From: Nucisporomicrobium flavum
GTDB taxonomy: Bacteria; Actinomycetota; Actinomycetes; Mycobacteriales; Micromonosporaceae
Assembly: GCF_016464385.1 (NCBI RefSeq)
Contig: NZ_JADMLH010000013.1
Location: 186,001-250,000 of the forward strand
Length of the DNA stretch: 64,000 nucleotides
Direction of reading: 5' to 3'
Translations under genes and position numbers: made by a program
Part shown: positions 33,664 to 42,735 of the stretch, piece by piece
Numbering within the stretch: the first letter of the stretch is position 1
How the letters are laid out: each line of letters opens with the position of its first letter
The notes under the pieces: generated by a model
Seen by the model: the letters and a program-made list of their open reading frames with translations, nothing else
Databases searched by the model: none
Told to the model about the DNA's origin: nothing

Positions 33664-35367
33664 GTGACGGAAGCGGGACTCGCGGTTGCCGACCTGCGGA
33701 GTCCCCTGCGGTACCTGTGGTGGCTGATCCGGCGGCAAAAGGGACGCATCGTCGCCGGGGCGGTGCTCGGGTCGTCGTGGATGGTCGGGCTGACGCTCCC
33801 GCCGTACCTGTTGTCGCAGGCCGTGGACGACGGCCTGCGCCGGCGCGACCTGGCCGTGCTCGCCGCCTGGGTGGGCGCCCTGTTCCTGGCCGGCGCGGTC
33901 AACGCGGTGCTGGCCATGCTGCGGCACCGGACCATGACCAAGATCCGGCTCGACGGCGGGTACCGCACGATCGGCGCGGTGCTGGCCCACGCGACCCGGC
34001 TGGGCGCCGCCCTGCCCCGGCGCATCGGCGCCGGCGAGGTCGTCACCATCGGCGTCGCCGACGTGTGGGTGCTTGCCCAGGCGCTGACCGTCACCGGGCC
34101 GGGGCTCGGCGCGGCGGTCGCGTACGTGGTCGTCGCCGTGCTGCTGCTCAAGATCTCCCCGCTGCTCGCCGTCGTGGTGCTGGCCGGCGTGCCGGTGCTG
34201 GCGCTGGTGGTCGGGCCGATGCTGCGCCGCCTGCACCGCGCCGGCGCCCGCTACCGCGAACGGCAGGGCGGGCTGGCCGACCGGCTCGTCGACATCGTCG
34301 CCGGCCTGCGGGTGCTCAACGGCCTGGGCGGCAAGCAGGCGTACGCGGCCCGCTACCGGCGCGACTCCCGGCTCGTGGTCGAGGAGGGCTACCGCGTGGG
34401 CGCGGTGACCAGCTGGATCCAGGCTCTCGGCACCGGCCTGCCCGCGCTCTTCCTGGCCGTCGTGATCTGGCTGGCGGCCCGGATGGCCGCGCAGGGCACG
34501 ATCAGCCTGGGCGAGCTCGTCGCGGTCTGGGGGTACGCGGCGATGCTCGTCGTCCCCGTTGCCTTCTTCATCGAGGGCGGCTTCGACGTGGGCCGGGCGC
34601 TGGTCGCCGGCCGGCGCGTGCTCGACTTCCTGCGGCTGCCCGCCGACCCGCCCGCCCGCGGCCGCGGCCCGGGCGAACCCGCGCCCCTGCACGACCCCGA
34701 GTCCGGCGTGCACGTCGCACCCGGCCGGCTCACCGCGCTCGCCACCGCCCGCCCCGGTGACGCGGCCGCCGTCGTGGACCGCCTCGGCCGGTACGGCCCC
34801 ACGTCCGTCACCTGGGACGGCGTGCCGGTGGCCGGGGTGGACGTCCGGGACCGGATCCTCGTCGCCGACAACGACGCGTACCTGTTCACCGGCACCCTCG
34901 CCGAGGTCGTCGCCGGCCGGGACGAGGTGGACCACGACGCCGTGGCGCGCGCTCTCGCCGCGGCGGCGGCCGGCGACATCGTGGCCGGACTGCCCGACGG
35001 CACGGCGTCCGTCCTGGACACCCAGGGCCGCAACCTGTCCGGCGGCCAGCGCCAGCGGGTACGCCTCGCCCGCGCGCTGCACGCCGACCCGGAGATCCTG
35101 CTCGCGGTCGAGCCGACCTCGGCAGTGGACGCGCACACCGAGGCGGCGGTGGCCGAAGGGCTCGCCGCCGCCCGCATCGGCCGGGCCACGCTGATCACGA
35201 CCACGTCGCCGGCGCTGCTCGAACTCGCCGACGTGGTCCACTACCTCGTCGCCGGCCGGGTCGCCGCGACCGGCACGCACCGCGAGCTGCTCGCCGCCGA
35301 GCCCGGCTACCGCGCGCTGGTCACCCGCGCCGCCGGAGAGGACGCCCCGGCCGGGGCCGTGCGATGA
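33664..35367 (+). CDS. ABC exporter half-transporter with degenerate ATPase
   Basis: The protein is ~567 residues from GTG 33664 (GTG 33655 is also possible). The membrane part (about 20-320) is a six-helix type-IV exporter domain. The ATPase half has an intact signature (LSGGQRQRVRLARAL, about residue 458). It has no Walker A loop: ALATARPGDAAAVVDRLG stands in its place. The Walker B Asp is replaced (ILLAVEPTSAVD), and there is no Q-loop Gln and no switch His (LITTTSPALLELAD). It must work as a heterodimer with the next gene, whose own defects are complementary. The substrate is unknown. Confidence 0.88.
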   Translation: MTEAGLAVADLRSPLRYLWWLIRRQKGRIVAGAVLGSSWMVGLTLPPYLLSQAVDDGLRRRDLAVLAAWVGALFLAGAVNAVLAMLRHRTMTKIRLDGGYRTIGAVLAHATRLGAALPRRIGAGEVVTIGVADVWVLAQALTVTGPGLGAAVAYVVVAVLLLKISPLLAVVVLAGVPVLALVVGPMLRRLHRAGARYRERQGGLADRLVDIVAGLRVLNGLGGKQAYAARYRRDSRLVVEEGYRVGAVTSWIQALGTGLPALFLAVVIWLAARMAAQGTISLGELVAVWGYAAMLVVPVAFFIEGGFDVGRALVAGRRVLDFLRLPADPPARGRGPGEPAPLHDPESGVHVAPGRLTALATARPGDAAAVVDRLGRYGPTSVTWDGVPVAGVDVRDRILVADNDAYLFTGTLAEVVAGRDEVDHDAVARALAAAAAGDIVAGLPDGTASVLDTQGRNLSGGQRQRVRLARALHADPEILLAVEPTSAVDAHTEAAVAEGLAAARIGRATLITTTSPALLELADVVHYLVAGRVAATGTHRELLAAEPGYRALVTRAAGEDAPAGAVR

Positions 35368-35493
35368 CCGCCGGAGCGGTCGCCGGGACCGTGCTGTGAC
35401 GGCCGGGGGAGGTCGCCGGAGCCGTGCTGTGACGGCCGGGGGCGGTCGCCGGGGTCGTGCGATGACGGCCGGGGCGGTCGCCGGGAGTGGGCG
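35359..35493 (+). repeat. Tandem 32-33 bp repeats at the junction of the two ABC genes
   Basis: Four units start at 35359, 35391, 35424 and 35457 and share GTGC-(R/T)TGACGGCCGGGG-type sequence ending GGTCGCCGG. A degenerate fifth unit runs into the start of the second ABC gene. The unit is the stop/start overlap plus the first codons of the second gene, so the junction itself seems to have been duplicated. Confidence 0.8.
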
Positions 35494-35497
35494 GTGA
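35364..35497 (+). other. Chain of overlapping mini-ORFs between the two ABC genes
   Basis: ATG 35364 overlaps the first ABC stop and opens an 11-codon frame ending at 35399. GTG 35396 overlaps that stop and opens a 33-codon frame ending at 35497. GTG 35494 overlaps that stop and is the second ABC gene's start. All junctions are four-base overlaps, so ribosomes could pass along by re-initiation. Both peptides repeat the TAG-AVAG-like N-terminus of the second exporter. Confidence 0.5.
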
Positions 35498-37227
35498 CCG
35501 CGCTTCCGGTCGCCGGGCGCGACCGGGTGCGCCGCGCGGCCGCCGGGCTGATGCGCGCCGACGCCCGCGCGGTCGCGCTGATGATCACGCTCAACGGCCT
35601 GGCCGCCGTCGCCGGGCTCGCCGGACCGTGGCTGCTCGGCCGGGTCATCGACACGGTCGCCGCCGGCACCGGTTCGGTCGCCGCCGTCGACCATCTCGCC
35701 CTCGGCATCCTCCTGTGCACGCTCGGCCAGATCCTGCTGTCCCGGTCCGCGCTCGTGGCCGGTCACCGCTTCGGCGAACGTACGGCGGCCCGCATCCGCG
35801 AACGCTTCCTCGACCGGGTCCTCGCCCTGCCCGCCGCGGTCGTCGAGCGGGTACCGGCCGGTGACCTGGCAGCCCGCGGCACCGCCGACGTCGGCGCGGT
35901 CGCCTTCACGCTGCGCGACGCCGTACCGGAGGTGCTCATCGCCGCGGCGCAGGCGGCGTTCGTGCTGGCCGCGGTGTTCCTGCTGAACCCGCTGCTCGGG
36001 GCGGTCGGGGTGGCCGGGCTGTCCGGCATCGCGGTCGCCACCCGCTGGTACCTGCGCCGGGCCCGCAGCGCGTACCTCGACGAGGGCGCGGCCGGGTCGG
36101 TGCTGGCCGACGAGCTGGCGTCCACGATCGCGGGTGCCCGTACCGTCGAAGCCTTCGGCCTGCAGCACCGCCGCCTCGCCGCCGGCCGCGCCGCGATCGG
36201 CCGGGCCCGGCGCACCCGGCTGCGCACGCTGTTCCTGCGCAGCGTGCTCTTCCCGGTGGTGGACCTGTCCTACGTGGTCCCCGTCGTGGCGGTGCTGCTG
36301 CTCGGCGGGGCGCTCTACGCCGACGGGCGGATCACGCTGGGCGCCGTCGCGGCCGCCGCGCTGTACCTGAGGCAGCTCGCGGTGCCGCTCGACGCGATCC
36401 TCATCTGGCTCGAGCAGCTGCAGAGCACCGGCGCGTCGTTCGCCCGCGTCGAAGGCCTGGCCGGCCTGCCCGCGGTGGTCCCGGTCGGCGGCCCGCCCCC
36501 GGCCGGCGACCGCATCGAGGTCCGCGGCGTCCGGTACGCCTACGACGGCGGCCGCGCCGTCCTGCGCGACGTGGACCTGACGGTACGGCCGGGAGAACGC
36601 CTCGCGGTCGTCGGCCCGTCCGGCGCGGGCAAGTCCACGCTGGGCCGCCTCCTCGCCGGCGTGGACCGCCCGGGCGCCGGCACCGTCACCGTGGGCGGCG
36701 TCCCGATCGCGGACCTCCCACCCGACCTGCTGCGCCGCCAGGTGGTGCTGGTGACCCAGGAACAGCACGTCTTCCGCGACGCCATCCGCGACAACCTGAC
36801 AATCGCCGCCCCGGACGCCACCGACGAGCAGCTGCTGGCGGCCCTCGCGGTGGTCGGCGCGGACTGGGTCACCGAGCTGCCGTACGGCCTCGACACCCGC
36901 CTCGGCGGCGACGACCTCGCCCTCGACGGGGCCCACGCCCAGCAGCTCGCCCTGGCCCGGGTGGTACTCGCGGACCCGCACACGGTGGTCCTGGACGAAG
37001 CAACAGCACTGCTCGACCCGGCAACGGCCCGCGACGCGGAGCGCGCGCTGGCGGCGGTGCTGCACGACCGTACGGTGATCGCCATCGCCCACCGCCTCCA
37101 GACGGCACACGACGCGGACCGGGTCGCGGTGATGGAGGCGGGCCGGCTGGTCGAACTGGGCACCCACGACGAACTGGTCGCAGCAGGCGCAACGTACGCG
37201 GCACTGTGGCGTACCTGGCACGGCTGA
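35494..37227 (+). CDS. ABC exporter half-transporter with intact Walker motifs
   Basis: The protein has 577 residues. The membrane domain (about 20-310) is followed by an ATPase with Walker A VVGPSGAGKSTLGRLLAG (about 374), Q-loop VLVTQEQHVFRDAIRDNL, Walker B TVVLDEATALLD and switch His AIAHRLQ. The signature is damaged: LDGAHAQQLALARV (about 477) replaces LSGGQ. The partner encoded upstream supplies the intact LSGGQ, so only one of the two ATP sites of the heterodimer can be catalytic. The start is GTG 35494, overlapping the last mini-ORF stop. Confidence 0.92.
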   Translation: MTALPVAGRDRVRRAAAGLMRADARAVALMITLNGLAAVAGLAGPWLLGRVIDTVAAGTGSVAAVDHLALGILLCTLGQILLSRSALVAGHRFGERTAARIRERFLDRVLALPAAVVERVPAGDLAARGTADVGAVAFTLRDAVPEVLIAAAQAAFVLAAVFLLNPLLGAVGVAGLSGIAVATRWYLRRARSAYLDEGAAGSVLADELASTIAGARTVEAFGLQHRRLAAGRAAIGRARRTRLRTLFLRSVLFPVVDLSYVVPVVAVLLLGGALYADGRITLGAVAAAALYLRQLAVPLDAILIWLEQLQSTGASFARVEGLAGLPAVVPVGGPPPAGDRIEVRGVRYAYDGGRAVLRDVDLTVRPGERLAVVGPSGAGKSTLGRLLAGVDRPGAGTVTVGGVPIADLPPDLLRRQVVLVTQEQHVFRDAIRDNLTIAAPDATDEQLLAALAVVGADWVTELPYGLDTRLGGDDLALDGAHAQQLALARVVLADPHTVVLDEATALLDPATARDAERALAAVLHDRTVIAIAHRLQTAHDADRVAVMEAGRLVELGTHDELVAAGATYAALWRTWHG

Positions 37228-37712
37228 GTCGGGGCCAGTCGCACGACGGCGGTTGACCTGGGCTGTGACCCTCGGTGCCGGGCCGGCCGAGATGGCCGTG
37301 CTGGGGCGATTGCGCGGGCGACGGCTGACCCCGGCATGCCCGAATCCGCTTGGCGGCGCACCATCCGGCGGCGTGCGCACGGCCCTGCCCTGGTGATCGT
37401 CGAACCGAGCCGGTCCGGAGGCTCCCGTCCACGCGCGGCGATCCGGACGGCGCCGGCGTCCACCGGTGGACCTCCCAAAGCATCGCAAAAGCCGCCCTGT
37501 CGATGCGGTCACGTCGCCCCCTTCATTACGCGGCTCAGGTGGAGAGCAAGGTGGCTGCTCCTGATCGCTGCCGGTGCTCCGGAGGCACAATTTATACCGG
37601 GGTCCATTCAATATCGTCCACGCGGGGTCTGGCTATTTTGATGTGGCGATCGTCGCTTTTCTGCGGTGATCGTTCAGTGGAGTGATGGACGCGGTTGCGG
37701 GACAATTTCCGT
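37228..37712. other. Intergenic region without a convincing gene
   Basis: These 485 bases show no frame with actinobacterial codon bias. The second half (about 37575-37700) is markedly less GC-rich, with CACAATTTATACCG and CTATTTTGATG, and probably holds the promoter of the next gene. No clear terminator hairpin was found after the exporter gene. Confidence 0.5.
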
Positions 37713-39029
<1,317 letters not shown>

Positions 39030-39215
39030 TCGGTAAAACGTGCTGAATCGATCGATGCTGTAGGAGAAGGGCCGGCCCGCGTGGATACCCGCTTCCAGCG
39101 GATCTATGCAGGGAAAATTCGCCTCATTGTGCAGCGACGAAGATGTATGAGCGTGGGGTGGCGGGGGTAGCTCAGGTGGTGATGCACCAACGGACGAACC
39201 ATCATGGAGGTAGCG

Positions 39216-40151
39216 ATGAGTGACCCCTACACGGGTGCACGCGCCCCGGACGCCACGCCCGGTTATGGCGAGGTGCCGGTTCAGCCGGTCGAGACCTACC
39301 CGGCCGGGGAGACCTACCCGGCCACGGGTGTGACCCAGGACAGCCTGACCACCGGCGACGACCGCGGTTTCGGCGGTACGACGGGCTCCAGTGACGCCTC
39401 GGGCGCCAAGGAGCAGGCCAAGCAGGTTGCGGGGGAGACGGCAGGCGCCACCAAGCAGGCCGCCGCCGAGGTGAAGGACACCGCCAAGGAGCAGGCGCAG
39501 CGCGTCGGCTCGGAGGCCAAGGCGCAGGCTCGCAACATCGCCTCCGACGTCCGCGACCGGGTCGGTACGCAGGCCCGTACGCAGAACGACAAGCTCGTGA
39601 GCTCGATCCGGCAGACCGCCGACCACCTCGACGAGATGCGCGGGGACCGGCAGGACTCGCCGGCCGCGACGGTCGTCTCCCGGATCGCCGACAGTGGCCG
39701 GCAGTTCGCCGACTACCTGGACCGCAACGGGCCTGAGGGTGTGCTGCGCGAGGTCAGCGACTTCGCCCGGCGGCGTCCCGGCGCGTTCCTCGCGAGCGCC
39801 CTGGCCGCCGGTTTCGTGGTCGGGCGGCTCGGCAAGGGCGTCGCCAAGGCGGACGACACCGCCGGCAAGCCGCAGACCGACAGCTTCGTCTCCGGGACGG
39901 GCACCTCGTACGGCACCGGGTACGACACCACCACGACCGGTGCGGGCTACGGCACGACCGGCACGGGGTACGCGACCGGCACCACCGGCGGGGAGTACCC
40001 GACGACGACCGGTACGCCGGCCACGACGGGCACCGGCTACGTCGACCCGAGCGTGGACCCCGGCTACACCACCTCCGGCACGGAGTACGCCTCGACCGGC
40101 ACCGGCACGCCGCTGGTCGTGGAAGAGGAGTACCCGGGCGGCACGAGATGA
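39216..40151 (+). CDS. LEA/apolipophorin-like alanine-rich protein with Gly/Thr/Tyr tail
   Basis: The protein has 311 residues from ATG 39216, which follows GGAGG; an ATG at 39204 is also in frame. The N-terminal ~65 residues are acidic and disordered. Residues ~65-120 form an amphipathic KEQAKQVAGETAGATKQAAA-type helix, as in late-embryogenesis-abundant proteins. RRRPGAFLASALAAGFVVGRL (about 195-215) is a short hydrophobic helix. The last ~90 residues are repeats of GTGYGTTT type. It is the first gene of a cassette with a holin-like and a DUF3618 protein, common in actinobacteria and probably envelope- or stress-related. The stop overlaps the next start (ATGA). Confidence 0.82.
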   Translation: MSDPYTGARAPDATPGYGEVPVQPVETYPAGETYPATGVTQDSLTTGDDRGFGGTTGSSDASGAKEQAKQVAGETAGATKQAAAEVKDTAKEQAQRVGSEAKAQARNIASDVRDRVGTQARTQNDKLVSSIRQTADHLDEMRGDRQDSPAATVVSRIADSGRQFADYLDRNGPEGVLREVSDFARRRPGAFLASALAAGFVVGRLGKGVAKADDTAGKPQTDSFVSGTGTSYGTGYDTTTTGAGYGTTGTGYATGTTGGEYPTTTGTPATTGTGYVDPSVDPGYTTSGTEYASTGTGTPLVVEEEYPGGTR

Positions 40152-40570
40152 CCGCGCCGTACCCCACCGGTGAGAGCCGTTCCGAGGAGGTCTCCGAGAC
40201 CTCGGTCGGCGAGCTGATCGGCAACATCAGCAACGACCTGTCGCAGCTGTTCCGCCAGGAGGTGGAGCTCGCGAAGGTGGAGCTGAAGCAGGAGGCGTCG
40301 AAGGCGGGGAAGGCCGGCGGCATGCTCGGCGGCGCCGCCTTCGCCGGCTACCTCGTGGTCGTGCTGCTCAGCTTCGCGCTGGTGGCCGCCCTGAGCAACG
40401 TGATGGACCCGGGCTGGGCCGCGCTGATCGTCGCCGCCATCTGGGCGATCATCGCGGGCGTTCTCTACGCGAACGGCCGGAAGAAGCTCAAGACCGTCGA
40501 CCCCACCCCGCACCGCACCGTCGAGACGCTCAAGGAGGACGCGCAATGGCTGAAGAACCCGACCGGCTGA
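40148..40570 (+). CDS. Holin-superfamily III (Actinobacterial Holin-X) membrane protein
   Basis: The protein has 140 residues. The cytoplasmic start contains SVGELIGNISNDLSQLFRQE and VELAKVELKQEASKAG. Two membrane spans follow: LGGAAFAGYLVVVLLSFALV (about 60-82) and AALIVAAIWAIIAGVLYANG (about 92-112). The tail KTVDPTPHRTVETLKEDAQW is typical of the DUF1469/Holin-X family found on actinobacterial chromosomes. Despite the family name there is no lysis context or phage gene here. It is coupled by overlaps to both neighbours. Confidence 0.88.
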   Translation: MTAPYPTGESRSEEVSETSVGELIGNISNDLSQLFRQEVELAKVELKQEASKAGKAGGMLGGAAFAGYLVVVLLSFALVAALSNVMDPGWAALIVAAIWAIIAGVLYANGRKKLKTVDPTPHRTVETLKEDAQWLKNPTG

Positions 40571-41217
40571 GGCAGGAGATCGAGGCGACGCGGGCCTCGC
40601 TGACGCGCGACGTGGACATGCTGGCCGAGAAGACCAGCCCCAAGCAGGTCGCGAAGCGGCGCTGGACCGCGGTGAAGGAGAAGGTCATGGGTAGCACCGA
40701 ACAGGCCCGTTACAGCACGTCGAGCACCGCCGGGTCCGTGCAGGACAAGGCGCGTGACGTGGCCGGGACCGTGCAGGACAAGGCGCACGACGTGGCCGGC
40801 ACGGTGCAGGACAAGGCGCACGACGTCGCCGGGACCGTGCAGGACAAGGCGCACGGCGTGGCCGAGTCCGTGCGCAGCGCCCCGCAGGCGGTGACCCAGC
40901 AGACGCAGGGCAACCCGCTGGCCGCCGGCATCATCGCGTTCGGCGTGGGCATGCTGGCCGCGACGCTGATCCCGGCCACCGACGCCGAGAAGCGCGCCGG
41001 TGCGCAGCTCAAGGAGCACAGCGGCGACCTGACCGACAAGGTCAAGGACGTCGCGAGCGAGCTGAAGGACGACGTCCAGGGCACCGTGCAGCAGGCCGCC
41101 GGCCAGCTGAAGGAGACCGCGCAGGACGCCGCCCAGACGACCAAGCAGCAGGCTCAGTCCTCGGCGCAGGACGCCAAGGAGCAGAGCAAGCAGGCCGTCG
41201 CCGACGCCCGCTCCTAG
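40546..41217 (+). CDS. DUF3618-domain protein with 11-residue repeats
   Basis: The protein has 223 residues, overlapping the holin-like gene by 25 bases. The N-terminal DUF3618 motif is PDRLRQEIEATRASLTRDVD followed by AEKTSPKQVAKRR. Residues ~65-108 are four copies of an 11-mer of VQDKAHDVAGT type, characteristic of LEA-like amphipathic helices. A hydrophobic segment, AAGIIAFGVGMLAATLIP, lies at about 125-143. The Gln/Lys-rich tail (SAQDAKEQSKQAVADARS) is helical. Proteins of this kind are thought to associate with the membrane and the holin-like partner; the function is unproven. Confidence 0.86.
   Translation: MAEEPDRLRQEIEATRASLTRDVDMLAEKTSPKQVAKRRWTAVKEKVMGSTEQARYSTSSTAGSVQDKARDVAGTVQDKAHDVAGTVQDKAHDVAGTVQDKAHGVAESVRSAPQAVTQQTQGNPLAAGIIAFGVGMLAATLIPATDAEKRAGAQLKEHSGDLTDKVKDVASELKDDVQGTVQQAAGQLKETAQDAAQTTKQQAQSSAQDAKEQSKQAVADARS
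40738..40869 (+). repeat. Four 33-bp tandem repeats in the DUF3618 gene
   Basis: The units start at 40738, 40771, 40804 and 40837, each beginning GTGCAGGACAAGGCGC. They encode the four 11-residue repeats in frame. Copy number could vary by slippage without breaking the gene. Confidence 0.9.
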
Positions 41218-41238
41218 GGCGTACGCCCCACGTTTGTC

Positions 41239-41268
41239 GCTCCCTGCCGGGGGCACCTGGCAGGGAGC
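41239..41268 (+). terminator. Hairpin terminator after the DUF3618 cassette
   Basis: GCTCCCTGCC (41239-41248) and GGCAGGGAGC (41259-41268) form a perfect 10-bp stem with a 10-nt loop. It ends 19 bases before the next ATG, so it may also affect translation of the downstream gene. Confidence 0.65.
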
Positions 41269-41287
41269 AGACGACGAGGGAGCCAGC

Positions 41288-42244
41288 ATGAAGTTCGGAT
41301 ACAAGCTGTCCGCCGAGGGGTTCGGCCCCAAGGAGCTGATCGAGCAGACCGTCCAGGCCGAGCGCGCCGGGTTCGACTTCGTGGAGATCAGCGACCACTA
41401 CCACCCGTGGCTGGACGTGCAGGGCCACTCGCCGTTCGCGTGGACCGTGCTCGGTGCCATGGCCGCGAGGACCGAGCGGATCGGGCTCGCCACCGGCGTC
41501 ACCTGCCCGACCGTGCGGTACCACCCCGCGATCATCGCGCAGGCCGCGGCGACGCTGCAGATCACCTCGGACAACCGCTTCACGCTCGGCATCGGGGCGG
41601 GGGAGCGGCTCAACGAGCACGTCGTCGGCCAGGGCTTCCCGAGCGTGCGCGGCCGCCACGAGCGGCTGCGCGAGGCGCTGGAGATCATCAAGCTGCTGTG
41701 GCAGGGCGGCTACCAGTCGTACGAGGGCAAGCACCTGCAGCTCGAGGACGCCCGCGTCTTCGACCTGCCGGACCAGCTGCCCGTCATTGCCGTCGCGGCC
41801 GGCGGGAAGAGCGCCGCGACCATGGCCGCCGAACTGGGCGACGGGCTGTTCGCCACCGAGCCCCGCAGCGACCTTGTGGAGACGTACCGGGGCGCCGGCG
41901 GAAGCGGGCCGCGCTACGCCGAGGTGCCGATGGCCTGGGCTCCCACCGAGGAGGCGGCCGTGCAGGAGGCACTGAAGACCACCCGCTGGGCGGTGACCGG
42001 CTGGAAGGTCATGAGTGAGCTGCCCAACCCGGTGAACTTCGACGCCGCGTCGCAGACGGTGCGCGAGGAGGACATCCGCGAGCAGTTCGCGGTCGGCCCG
42101 GACGCCGAGCCGTACGTCGAGGCCGTCAAGAAGTACCTCGCGGCGGGCTACGACCACATCGTGCTGCAGAACGCCGGGCCCGACCCGGAGGGCTTCATCG
42201 ACTTCTTCCAGAAGGAGCTGGGCGACAAGCTCCGCGCCCTCTAG
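41288..42244 (+). CDS. LLM-class F420-dependent oxidoreductase
   Basis: The protein has 318 residues from ATG 41288, preceded by AGGGAGCC. It is a luciferase-like TIM barrel of the F420-dependent, G6PDH-related type. Features are KFGYKLSAEGFGPKELIEQ at the start, AGFDFVEISDHYHPW (flavin/F420-binding region), RIGLATGVTCPTVRYHPAI, LGIGAGERLNEHVVG, and YDHIVLQNAGPD near the end. Members reduce or oxidise substrates with deazaflavin F420. The specific substrate is not evident. Its TAG stop shares two bases with the stop of the convergent MarR gene (CTAG). Confidence 0.9.
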   Translation: MKFGYKLSAEGFGPKELIEQTVQAERAGFDFVEISDHYHPWLDVQGHSPFAWTVLGAMAARTERIGLATGVTCPTVRYHPAIIAQAAATLQITSDNRFTLGIGAGERLNEHVVGQGFPSVRGRHERLREALEIIKLLWQGGYQSYEGKHLQLEDARVFDLPDQLPVIAVAAGGKSAATMAAELGDGLFATEPRSDLVETYRGAGGSGPRYAEVPMAWAPTEEAAVQEALKTTRWAVTGWKVMSELPNPVNFDAASQTVREEDIREQFAVGPDAEPYVEAVKKYLAAGYDHIVLQNAGPDPEGFIDFFQKELGDKLRAL

Positions 42245-42663
42245 TCACCCATCAGTTTCCGCAGAACGGCGGGGATGCGCGCCACCACGGCCCGCTCCTC
42301 GCCGTTCAGCGTGTCCAGGCCCGCCGCGATGAACGCCGCCCGGTGCCGCCGTTCGGCGTCGAGGCGGCGTACCCCCGCGGGCGTGATCGTGACGACGACC
42401 TGCCGGCGGTCCGTCTCGCCGGGGGCCAGCGCGACGAGGCCCTGCTCGGCGAGCAGCCCGACCGTCCGCGTCATGGACTGGTGGCGCACCCGTTCGCGGC
42501 GGGCGAGCTCGGCGATGGGCAGCGCCCCGCTGCGGTCGAGATGCCCGAGCACCGCCGTCTGGCTGCGCGGCATCGTGTCGTGCTCGCGGACGTACCGGAC
42601 GAAGTCGCCCATCGCGGACCGCAACTCCTCCGCGGCCCGAACCGGGTTCTCGCTCACGCTCAT
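42241..42663 (-). CDS. MarR-family transcriptional regulator
   Basis: The protein has 140 residues. The winged helix-turn-helix is IAELARRERVRHQSMTRTVGL, followed by the wing GLVALAPGETDRRQVVVTIT. The flanking dimerisation helices are FVRYVREHDTMPRSQTAVLG and EERAVVARIPAVLRKLM. It is divergent from the PEBP-family gene, with a long perfect inverted repeat between them. It is therefore the probable repressor of both. No redox Cys is present, so an OhrR-type oxidation switch can be excluded; a ligand switch is more likely. Confidence 0.92.
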   Translation of the reverse strand: MSVSENPVRAAEELRSAMGDFVRYVREHDTMPRSQTAVLGHLDRSGALPIAELARRERVRHQSMTRTVGLLAEQGLVALAPGETDRRQVVVTITPAGVRRLDAERRHRAAFIAAGLDTLNGEERAVVARIPAVLRKLMGD

Positions 42664-42674
42664 GGCAGAACAAT

Positions 42675-42714
42675 ACAGGCTTGCTGTACAGTCACAGTTG
42701 TACAGCAAGCCTGT
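42675..42714. promoter_or_regulatory. Perfect 16+16 bp inverted repeat: probable MarR operator
   Basis: ACAGGCTTGCTGTACA (42675-42690) and TGTACAGCAAGCCTGT (42699-42714) are exact reverse complements with an eight-base centre. It fills most of the 72-bp space between marR and the PEBP gene. The left end begins 12 bases before the marR start. Confidence 0.8.
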
Positions 42715-42735
42715 AGATCGATTCGGGAGACACGC

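Noticed and set aside
35359..35497. Short repeats as a CRISPR array
   Set aside because: Units are contiguous with no unique spacers and there are no cas genes. The same applies to the repeats at 38691 and 40738.
32581..37611. Open frame of about 1676 codons antisense to folP and the ABC genes
   Set aside because: It runs across several well-supported genes on the other strand. It is of low-complexity Arg/Gly/Ala composition with no family features.
37336..37641. Possible gene between the ABC exporter and the low-complexity gene
   Set aside because: The codon use is unlike chromosomal genes, there is no ribosome site and the frame extends into an AT-richer promoter-like stretch.
39156..39180. 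GGTAGCTCAGG-like string as a tRNA D-arm
   Set aside because: No matching acceptor, anticodon or T-arm can be folded around it.
40148..40570. Holin-like gene as a sign of a prophage
   Set aside because: There are no phage structural, integrase or lysis genes nearby, and Holin-X proteins are part of normal actinobacterial genomes.
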